A stretch of DNA of 64,000 bases from Ciona intestinalis (lineage: Eukaryota; Chordata; Ascidiacea; Phlebobranchia; Cionidae): assembly GCF_000224145.3 (NCBI RefSeq), contig NC_020168.2, positions 558,001-622,000 of the forward strand. The letters run 5' to 3'. Positions 48,501-60,500 of this stretch are shown one piece after another (the stretch's first letter is position 1; each line of letters starts with the position of its first letter). The position numbers were made by a program, and so were the translations under genes. Under the pieces are notes generated by a model that was not told the DNA's origin, made no database searches, and saw nothing but the letters and a program-made list of their open reading frames with translations.

Positions 48501-51500
48501 GCACAAACACTACCTTACTAGGGGGTTGGGGTAATGGGCTAAACCTGCCTCTAATTCCAGGCCACATGGCTTGCCATATAAACTCAGTCATATTAAATAC
48601 CTTAACATCTGTAGTTGGTTTGTCTTCTTTTTCAGTTGTTTGAATATCAGGGGTATTATCATTAACAGTGGGGTCCATACCAAGAGCTTGTGTGGCTAAC
48701 GGTCTGTACAAAAAAAAGCAAAGAAAATTAAAGTGAGAAAAATATTAAACCATTTTGGGACATCAGAGACTTGAATCCTTAAAATGAGAAAACAATAATA
48801 GAATATAAAAACTTATATTAGAATTATATGTAACAAATGCGAACCCTTTTTTTCAGAATTTGTTTGGATAAATATATTTCACTTATCATGTTTGACTCTT
48901 TACTTAATAAATGCTAAATAACAAATGAACTTTACATAACAAATGCTAAAACTTCTTCATCATTTATTTAGTTTGTAAAATTTAACCGGATTCAAAAAGA
49001 GAAAAACATTTGTTGCAAAATTTGCCAAAACTGTTCCTATTTAAACCTGAATTCTCCGAAATCGAAAGTTCTTGATCTTCCCTCTCTCCTACGATCCCGG
49101 ATGCGGGCTCTCCTCCTCTGGGAGCGCTCGGTGACGCTTAGGTCTTCCAAATCTTTAGACTTCTTAGATGAAGTATCCTGGTATGTAAGATGAAGATGGT
49201 GAGGATTTATTAAAAGGAAAAATTAGATTAAAAGACATCTGAAATGACAAAATTTATTTAAAGGAAAAATAGTATTATGTTATGTTAATGGAAGCTACAT
49301 GATGTATAGTGGGTTGGGATAAGATGAACCTTGTTTCCATTCTCTTTTATCATCCAATTTTGTCTTTTATCGCCAACACAATAAAAATGTTATTGAAACA
49401 CTATTGTTGACTAAATTATGGATTCTTCCAAACAACTTAAGAACAATGTTAAGTACTTAGGTAAATATGTTCGAAACAGCCAGCAATTTCCAGTACAGGA
49501 TATATACATTAATTCTATTTCAATATGGACTAGGAATTTTACAATTGTTTCTGATTTCCCTGACTGAGTGTCATCTTCTTCCTTAGTAGCATCAGGTACA
49601 GATGATTTTTCTATTGCGCGAATCCAGTTTCTTCTAATGCCAGCTGTCATAGCAGCAAGATGGTGGTCGGTATTTGCAAGCTGGAGATACAGATTTATTT
49701 AATCGGGTTAACATAAAAGTGTAATAAATCCTACGAATATTCTTGTGCTTATAGAGTTGAGAAATTCTTGTGTAAAAAAATACAGTAAGGATCTGGTGCT
49801 ATGAAATATGGATAGAGACAGTCAAAGTTCAAGTTCAAACCAATTGTAATAAAAGATATACATATTCTGCCTAAATGGCATCGTCAGTCTCTTTTTCATA
49901 TAGATTTTTGTTTGTTACGTAATTCGTAGCACCAAATCCTGACTGTATTTCTTTACACAAAAATCGTTCAACTTTATGAGCACCAAATCAGGGTCAGATT
50001 CGCAGGGTTTTTACAAGTTAGCATAAAAGTTGATTTAATCATTCCACTATTTCAGATATAATGCAGGTTTTATAGTTTATATGCAAAAACTACTTGAATT
50101 TACCTGTATTTTGAAACCGTAATTCCGTTGTACTTCAATCACACTAACATTGGAACAAGTGGTTAAGTCAATAGATCCATCAACGTTTGCTGTCTGAATA
50201 TTATATATTGGAAATGTGAAACTACTTTTCTATAGATATTAATCGGTATTTGAACGCTCACTAACAACTATAAAGGACTATTTTATATAAAAAAACACAT
50301 TCAGAAGGAAGACATTATATATATATATATATATATATACTATATATTTTACAAAAAAAACTGCAAAACATGATTGAATCTCAAAATGTGTATATTTAGG
50401 TTACATACATATATATATTATATCTTATATATAGTTACATACAATGACTTATTTAGTTGATATTTAACTTACATCCTCAGCTGTCGAATCTTGATAGTAA
50501 CGTAAACTTTTATCTCCCAAAACAAACCAGTGTTTCTTCCATACACCATCAGTAAGCATGGTGAGCCAACCTTTCTTTACATTGAATAAGTCAGGCTGAA
50601 ACAAAAATATAAAGTCATTTTCTTGATGTGATATAAAATAAAATATCCTGCTTACAGCAGCAGTTTAAAACTGAAATGTTTTTTTAATGATTTTTTGCAT
50701 AATTTACCTTTAATATTTATATCAAATAATAAATTGTACGTGGTATTTGATTTGATTCATCTACAATATATTGTCATTGACTTCACAATGCTACATTGTT
50801 ATTTGAGTATGTTTGGATGAGTTAGTATACCCGTGACTGTTGGTACTTGTTGTTCGATATTTAAAATAAAAATGCTTAAGCATCCTGACAATTAATACAT
50901 GGCATTTATCTTGTCAGTTCAAAAGGAAGCGAAATATAATTACAATTTTTCTCAAGTATTTTGATTCTAAACCCAGACGTAAGATATATTTTAGAAGCCT
51001 CAAAGTTACTTAATTTGTAGATAATTTATAAATGACAGAATATTAAGTTAGTCAGTAAAGCAAAATTACTAAAAATAACAAAAGTCATTTTAAAGCACCA
51101 TTAATCCAGCTAAGCTAATACCCATGCAGGGGCCAAGCGTCTTATACAAAACAATAGACCTCTTAATTACAATAGCAGTGTTGCGCAACTAATTCTTCGG
51201 CTTAAAAGATTATAGAGCACTTGAATAACCTTTCAAAACATAACGATTTCGGTTGCACAGCACTTGATAAAAACTACACCTGGCAACACTGTAAAAACTT
51301 GAGCACTGAAGTTGTGGTTTAAGACACAACCCAAGTGTTGGAAAGCCACTTAATTCAATACTTGTGATTGCAGAAAAAGTGGCAGGCACACTACAAAGCA
51401 CATCTGCACGTAAGCATTATATGTTGGTTTTAATTTCACCCGATCAAAGAAATTGTCCAGCCCAGTGGAGATATAACCACAAGTAGTTTTGATTATCACA

Positions 51501-54500
51501 CTCGAGTTTACAGAGCACGCGCGTATACTCACAGAGAGAGTTAACGATTCGTACGACTTCCTATCAAGTGACTTGGCTCGTCTCGAATCAATCCTTGACT
51601 TGGGCTGTTCTGACTGCGTACCCTGTAACAATTAGAACTAATTAAAACCAAATATATAGATGATCAGTGGAGTAAAACAAAAAGCATAACAATAAAACAA
51701 ACACAAGCTATCTATTTCTAGTGTGAATATTAATGTAAACTCTGTTGCTTTCCTTCGCTTCGTTCTTTAAATAACATAATATTCGTTTTTAAAGGAATAA
51801 ATAAAAAACTTAAGTTATTTCACCTGTTTCATGTTAGTAGACCTTCTTGATATACTCCTGCCCCGTCTATCTTCGTTATCACGTGGGGTGGAGGGCTCCC
51901 TGGGTGTAGATGGGGTGGGTGGGGGTGATTTAACCAGGGTTGAAGTTGGGGTATCCACACTATGGGGTGTTGGGGTTCCATCTGTTACAACGGGGGAAGG
52001 GGGTTCGTTGTTCTCTTTGTTGTCGGACTGAAATTTTAAAAAACAAATTATTGGTAAAAACAAGACATTTATGATAAATGCTAAATAGCCTTATTATTAT
52101 TTGCAGATTCTGTTTTAAATTTAGTCCATTAGTCCCAGGATATTGAAATCCACAAAAATTAATGATAAAATCCTAAAATACAAGATATAGGTATATCTGG
52201 TTTTATTAACAGTCACAGATTATTAAATTTCTCACTAAATATTGAATTAATGGTAAAACACAAGATATTTCCATGACTTTACTATTCACATGAACAGATG
52301 TTTTAACACGTTAAATGTGAACAATTCAGTGAGAAATATTGTAACACCAAATTTGATCTCACCGGGAAGACCTCGATGACCCTCGACCTTCTTCTCTCCC
52401 TCCCAAAGATACGATCAACCTCTTCACGACCCGGACTCCTCGCTCGAGATCGTTTCTCAACCTCCTGAGGGGAAAGAGGTATAAACATTGATTTTGTCAC
52501 TAGAGTAATACATAAATACAGTCTACCCCACTTAATCGATATATAGCAGGGTTTCGAACATAAAAGTGTCAAATTTTGTCACAAAAAAATCACTCAAATA
52601 ATCTCTTTTGTTACCAAATTTAAAAGAGAAACAACAAACTGTTTATCTTTATACTTTAAAAATAACAAGTTTAATGCTGGACACTGATAGGCCTGTGTCC
52701 GACCATTGCTCCAACCTGGTGGTTACTAATGGGTTGAAGCACTCTGGGTTAGGGGTAACAGCCTAAATCTCAGGTCGCATGGCATGACGCACTGTATGAT
52801 CTCACTCATATAGAACAGAAACCCATATGATACACATCATTATGTGTGGCAATGTGAGGATCATCTGCATTAGAATCTAATATAAAACAAAACAAGGGGC
52901 TTGTGGTGGTATAAACTGGTTTAAACTGGTTTTAGCAGGAATAAAATAAGCCAAGCAGAAGGAAGCTGATTTGAGTGCACAGTGTATTGTTAGGGACATA
53001 TGTCAACTGAGTTCGCACTGATATTGGTGCATGGTATTATACACTTGAAGGGGATTATCTGATGAGAAATCAAATTAAATATGGGTTTTGAAAATGCCAA
53101 AGACCCGTTGTATATGTAGATAAACATCTTAACTGAGTTTAAGAAGCAGAAATAATTGGCCATGAATTGGCATGAAACAGGATTTTACCAACTGAAGGAA
53201 AATGACACATTGTATGTAAATATACTTCCATCAATGTAAATATAAAGTCATGTTTACAACTGAATCAACACATATTCAACTTTAGACTTCCTGTGGTGAA
53301 TAATCTACATATTTAGCAAACAGCAAACGGTCATTATAAATGTAAACAATATAAAAATTCTGAACAGCAACTGTGACAATTAATTGGTACCAAATAACTT
53401 TTGGTTTTTGGCAGAAAAATCTTTTCTTTCTTAACAAAACATACAACCAAACTTAAATTTGTTCAACACATTACACATGCTTCCCCCAGGTATCTTTGTT
53501 AAAGGGTAATTCAACCAGTAGCTTTTAGCATCTATTTCCCACAATGGTTTTGTCTTTTGTGGTTAGTCGTCAGCGTTGTATGTTGTAACCGAAAGCTACT
53601 GGCTTCGGTGCTCAATACTGGTTTACGTATATGTGTCCTAGAGCAAGATACTCAACAGACATTGCTCAAACCCAGTGGTTACTAATGGGTTGTAGCACCC
53701 TGTGTGTCGAAATAATAGGTCAACTTTGGCTCAAATCTCAGGCCTCATGTGGTGCCATGCTGTAGCACCTCACCAACATGGAACTATTGGAATATATTAT
53801 ATACTAAACTCTAACTCCGCACCTCCATTATTATCCATTGCTAATATGCATCACAAAACAAAAGCTAAAATAACAAAAAGCCAATGCTCAGTAATGATGG
53901 GTTGTGCATTAAAGTGTTATGCATTGTCAACCAATGGGATAAAATATCAGAATAATACAACCATGTCTGATTTGATGAGAATATCATGATAACCCTGACC
54001 TTTTCTAAGACGCAAACATCTCTTAGATCTTACATTGATTATAGACATAAACTAAAAGGGTTAAAATGTTGAACAATTAGTTTCACTTACACATTTTCAT
54101 GGCTGCCACTGCCAGCTAGTGTACAGCAGCTAATTGGGCAACTAAGTCTGTTGTATTGTAACCTTGTATGGCTGTGTTTGACATTATCTACCACAGGAAA
54201 GTAAATGGAGATTTAATTTGCGTATGTCTGCTAAACCTGAAGCTCTAATCACAAAATCTGACTGAACCACATAAAAGCCTGGTGTAACAAACATGAAAAC
54301 ATATTTGTGACCGAAAGTTCTATCAGATATTTTCTCTAAAGGCAACAGAATTCAGACTGTACTGTTTGAGAACATACAAATGAATGCCGAATACAGAGTA
54401 CAGAAAATCAAACAATTTTGAAGCCAGCTTCTTGTTACATACAAACATATGTAAATCCATAATTTGAAAAAACAATTTTCAAGGATTGGTTTTTACTTCT

Positions 54501-57500
54501 TTTAAAATGAAAGTTTTTCTTACATATCAATCAATCCCTTATTAAACAATAACAAATTTTTCACTTTTCAGAATAATTTTTTTTTGTTTACATTTTATTC
54601 CTTCATGGATCAAACAATAACAAACAAACAAACACCACAAACACCCAACTTGCCTTTCTTTTTTCTTTAAAATGTTTGTTTGAAATCCTCTTAGCTTTTG
54701 GAACATCAGCAAGATTGTGGTAATCCTTGAACTGCTTCTTCTTTCCACCAGTGCTAAATAAAAGAATTACATGTTTACATATTAAACATATATCTTATAC
54801 AATATAAGCAACACCCTACAGTGCAACACCCGTGGTGACCAAAGATGGGATTGTTGGCTTAATGTGACCTTTCATACATACAGTAGGTTTCCACTGGGGT
54901 GGGGTAAGATGGATAGCATTAGTAATTTTGCGAGTAGAATCTCATATCTTCTAATCATGTTTCAGAAATAACAACCGTCTTTAGTGAAGATACAATTATA
55001 CAATTTTTTAAACCTTCTTTGTTTACTACTAAATGGGCGATATAAATAATGAAAACATAGGCCCATCTTCCCCAACATTAGAGTGAAAAATTTAGGTTTT
55101 CAAAGACTTGGTTACTATACATCATTGTGACTTTTAGTTAAGTTATTAAGTTAGTTATTCTACAAAACTGGATTATTCAAAGAGGTTGCAGGATTAACTA
55201 AGCAAGATAATGCATTCATTCTTGTTCTGTTTAAAATTTAATGAGAGAAACTCTATTCAAAAAGTAATTGAATAAAATTTCAATGTCTTTGTTTTAGGAT
55301 AAATGAAATTTTTACAGAATATGAAATAAAATATAAAGAAGTATTTTACGTTTTTATGAAAATAAGTGTTAGCATCAAGTACTACTACTTATAAGGTAAT
55401 TTGAAACAGTTTAGACTGCAGGGGTACACCACACTATATCACTCACACCATGTTTATATATTTGTTTGTGCTACAATTCGTCTGCTGTCTGTTTGTTTGC
55501 TTTACAATAATAGTTCCCAAAAGCTCCGAAAACAACTGGTTTTTAAGACCTCGTCAATCAAAGTTTTTGTTGTGTGGATAATTTAGAAACCACTCACCCT
55601 GCTTGACTCCCATCAGTGCTGTCAGCCAAACTGTGACTGCTGGTGCTGGAGTCAAGGGAGCTTGTTGAAACGCTGATGTTTCGTTGCAGCTTGGTTGACA
55701 GTAGAGATGCATTGTCAGTGCTGCAAAATATTTCAATTCAAAGGATGTAATAGGGATGCCTGGGGCTGCGATGAAACGTCACATCCACTTTTGAAACATG
55801 GGTATCATGTTTTAACACCAAGGTTTTAAGCCTAAAACGTTATATAGGCTACTGGTATTATGTTCAATACAAACCAGGGAAGCCAAAGCAACATCATCCA
55901 ATAAGGTTCGCTATGTTTGACGGGTATTAATATTTTTAGCAATGTCATTCAGATTTTTGTAAAAGTTCAAAAACTTGACGCCAATAATTCAATCTTTCAC
56001 ATTGTTACTGTGACAGCTGAATTACGCATGCATTAAGTGGCACTGTTTTAATTAGAACGCCTTATGAGGTTGGTGTTTGCGCCTTCGTTACAAGACTGTG
56101 ACAACTGACAAGTAATTTAAACATATAAGAAGTTGTTTCAGATTAATTAAGTAGCATTAAGAATGTTAAATGGTTCATGTTTCACTGCAGTTGTTTACAG
56201 TTCGTGAGTTGTATGTAATTTTTTCCAACAATACATAGACGAACGAAATATACCAAACACAATTAAGTACATAGCATTATTGTATGCAATAAAAACATTG
56301 ATTTTTTACTTCAGTTTTTTACAGTGCATAAGTTGTATGCTACCTTTTTTCCACAACAATATAGCTAATACTAAACCATAACACAAGTACATGGTAATAT
56401 TGTATGGCATAAAAACATTGACAAAACTTGTTTATCCAATAATTACCTGGTCACGTTGGTTGCACTGTCATTACGAACAGAATGAAGCGAACTTTCACTG
56501 TTGGTATGCTCGCTTTGGTATGGCTGCATGAACAAACAGTGAGTGAAAGATAACGAAATATGATTTGTGTGCTTAGATCGTTTATTTCATCCGCTATGAA
56601 CAGACAGTGCGTTCATGCTTTGATTTGTAGTGACCTCAGTAAACAGAAACATTTTACGCAGACATAGGATATTTACACTAATGTGACCTAGTTCTCTAAA
56701 AATTTATAGGAATATAACCAAGAAATTGTTTTTATTCAAGGCATAGTATGCTAAAATTACAATTTTTCTTGTTTTATTACTTAAGTACAAACTTTTTTCA
56801 CATGTATTACACAAACAAATCCCGAGAACAATAAAATTTATAATAAACTATAAAAATGTTGTTTTTTTTGGCTGGTATTTTTTAATTACATTTTATTCTT
56901 TTGTTATTATCGAACTACAAATTTTCTTTGCATGTTTTATATAAAAGAATCCACAGAACAAGAAAACTATTTATAATAATTTAAGTATAAGATTAATTTT
57001 TATGTGTAGTATATATTTTTCAAAATGAGTGTTACACAAAAATCCTGACAACAATACTATTACCTCATTATTCCTGCTTCCACTGCGAAGATCTTTGGCC
57101 GATATTTTTAACTTTTCTGGATCTTTCCTGTAGTTATACGCACGTGTGGGGGGAGGGGAACCAAAGCCGCTCATTCGGTCGGAGATAGGACTTTTGATGC
57201 CAGAGTTCGCGGAAGAACTCGAATCGTTTCTGGTTCGATGTAACCTCGGACTGCCAGGTAAATATGGCTTCACCTCATCTGGGCTCTGTAGCTGAAAATA
57301 GTTCGTTGGTTTTTAACTTTTAATCATAGTCACCGAACATGGGTATGCAGGGCATGCCTGCTTTGGAATATCTGTATGAAGGATATTTATAAGTGTACAC
57401 ACATTGATCAGTAATAAATGAACTGGTGCTAATGCACTAATAAAACAAGTTAATGGTATTAACATGGAAAGTGGCAGAATGTACATTCCTGTTTTTGATA

Positions 57501-60500
57501 ATTTACGCACCTATGGTTCAATAACAGCATAAGAATAATAAAATATCTAAAATCTAAGAACATTAAAAAATCAGAAATTGTAAATAAACACTAAAAATCT
57601 AAAGTAAAAATCTTTATATAGACTCTCCATTAAAAGAAAATACTGTCGAAACATAAAAATGACAAACAAAAATTAAACACAAAACATATTAATTTATCAT
57701 TCAAAATGTTTTATAAATTAACATAAAGAACACAACATTTAAACAGAAACATGCTGAATATGTGTGAAAATCAAGTAAAGTGTCTTGACCTTATGTAGGT
57801 TCTTATGATAACAAACCTTTGTAAGTTGTGATGGGTTGTTTATATGAGTTTGCTTCGTTTTGCTCAATGGAGTGTTAGGAGCTGAAAAGCTAGTCGCTGT
57901 GACCAATTCCTACATGATGAAATGCAAAAGAAAGTGCATGCAAAATGAATGACATCAAGAGAAAAAAATGATAAGGAATATAGAATGAGGCATGCCAGTT
58001 TTAAAGATTCAACCAACGTTGATCAAAAGTTATTCAGAGTTTACATGAATTATTTATTACCTAACAATGACTTGAAAAACAGGTAATATTCTGAGTTGAT
58101 ACATTATAGACATGAAGCAGTGACCTGTATTACATTGATATTGCATTGTAACTGTGTTAGTTGCTGTAGTGAGTGGCAATTAACGTGATTTAAGTTGAAG
58201 TGCATATGCGGTACTTGTATAGCAGAATTAAGCACAACTAATAGCAGGTTTGCAACGATCTCACTGTGGTTTGAGGCTGCGTACGTACGTCGGTATAAGC
58301 GCCGACTAAATTTCTATATAAGGCTCATACTTTGCATGAGTATGATAAAATCTAACAACCAGTGTGTGTGCCGTCGCTGCCACAGAATACACTGATGAAA
58401 TATGAGACCGTAAATCACCTGTCTATCACAGACAGCCCATACACACGTACACACTAACGCACGGCAGGATGTTGTTTAAGATCATCGGAAATATTATTAT
58501 TTCCTGCCTGTGTGGTAAATATGGAAGGTATGGATGAATAGGCAAGATATTATAACTGAAGTATTGTTTCATGATACAGGGGTTAAAACTAATATAGTTA
58601 ACCATACAGTACCAATGTTAAATATCAATAATAATTTTATTTTAACTTGGTTTGGCCCCAATTGTTGTGTTCGAAATTAATTTTAATAAATTCAATTGTT
58701 GTGTTCGAAATTAAAATTAATTTTTGTCTAATGCATAATACTAATAATTTCAACATGGCTCTGTGTTCAGCTTCAATTGTCATGTTCAGAAAATTGGTTT
58801 GTTTAATTCGTACAACAGAATAAGCTGCATTAGCAGGTGTGAATGAGAACCAGCCGGCACGCACAAGCGCGGTGACCAGAAGCTCATTGTTTAATAGCAA
58901 GCTAGCTATGTATAGAAAACAATCTTTTTGTGGTCAACCACTGGCGTTAAGAAAACTGTCATGCCTGAACAGATAAGAATGCTTCTGTGCTAAGTCGGGA
59001 TAAATAAATTGTCACTTCTATTTAACTTAAATAAGCCAACTGCAAGTTACAGGCATGGGGATAGAATAATTCTATGTCAAAAAAAGGAGCTTATAACAGT
59101 TCACAATTACTGAATTAAACAGAAGCACTTGTTCTTAAGTACTTGAAGAGTCACTTGCTGGCACCCTTCAGCCGATTGTGTTGCTGCTAATCTAATTTAC
59201 AATTTCCCTGTGTAAGGACAACAATGGTCGTTCAGCACCATGGCAAATAATATGGGGGGACTCAGTGGCAAATAATATAAGTATTAGGTTGAATATGTGA
59301 TTACATTGGGTGACAATGCCGCACAAACAGGATTTTTAAGGATGACACCACTATTGTATGGATCATTTGCCATTAAAAGAGGTGACTTCCTGTTGCACAA
59401 TAGTTGATAACATGGCACGCTAATGGGTGTGTGGCTTGGTTACATAACTGGCACTGAACTTCTAGTTGCACTTGTCACTCAAAGTGATGAAGGCTTATTT
59501 AAAGATTAGTTTTGATAAGCGTTGCGTAACAAGGCGGAAGCTTTGGCGGGAGTTGTATCAACTAAACTTTAATGTTTGCTCTGCATTGTTAATTCAATAT
59601 TGGTTGACAACAAACGACGCTTACTGGCTGGATAAGCGGAAGCTTATTACGATATTTTTCATATATAAAGGTCATAACATATCCTAACCTGGTTTTAGCT
59701 TCAGTTGACATACAAGGGTTTTTTATATGCGTTCATTTGTATGAGAAATTAAATTTATAGCGAGATCTAGTGAGTGTGACAGCTAAGATTGGTGAATAGG
59801 AATTAGCTTGTAACAAAATACGGCGGGAAGATTTACGCTACCGGCAACTTATAAAAGAGAAATGTATCAGTTACCTAACTAGTCTTTACCCTGCCTTGTT
59901 GTAAGCTCTGATTATTAAACTAAAGAACTGCTTAGTAAAGATGAAAACAGGATGAAGAGTGATCAAATATTATGCAATAAATTAACAGCTACTGCTAGTT
60001 TGCTACATATTTACTTACATCTACCATTTACAAAGGTCAGACTAACACAAACACATTGTATAGCAAACAACAAACATGGCATGCATTGCAATAAGAAGAA
60101 GGGAACCAACAGCGTGTTTTAATGGCTGTTGTTTTGCTGTTGATTCCCTTCTTTTCTTACTTTAAATAACATGATCTTTGCTATCAATTTCAAAAAAAGC
60201 TAAATCAAAATTGTACATATATATATTTTATATATATTCCTCATGCTTACCAGTTGTGGTTTGGCAGGTCCTTCACTTTTTCGTTTAAAAAATCTCTTTT
60301 TCATCATTTTTTCTTCCTTTATTGTATCAGGGTATATCACAAGTTGGTCATGCCATCTGGTCAATTAAAAGATTGCTTTAAAGATTCTGAAGATGGCTTA
60401 AACATTACGAATCAAAAACAGTTGATTTATTAATTTTAAGAAAATGTTTTTTAATGTATCAGGTGTTTTTTTAACATATGTAATAATTGATATTCATACT

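Larger units (their letters stand above)
51533..57909 (-). other. MPRIP: MPRIP exons 6-13: Ser/Pro-rich linker
   Basis: Exons 57817-57909, 57064-57291, 56447-56523, 55598-55720, 54654-54753, 52363-52464, 51824-52027 and 51533-51622 encode residues 178-516. The sequence is low in order and rich in S, P, T and R, with many SP/TP sites (for example [15 protein letters not shown]), so phosphorylation is likely. [11 protein letters not shown] matches the vertebrate RRSQVIEKFEA block and [10 protein letters not shown] matches [10 protein letters not shown] just before PH domain 2. The intron after exon 10 appears to use a GC donor. Confidence 0.85.

Noticed and set aside
51831..52031. Plus-strand frame of 66 codons
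   Set aside because: Antisense shadow of the proline-rich MPRIP exon 12.
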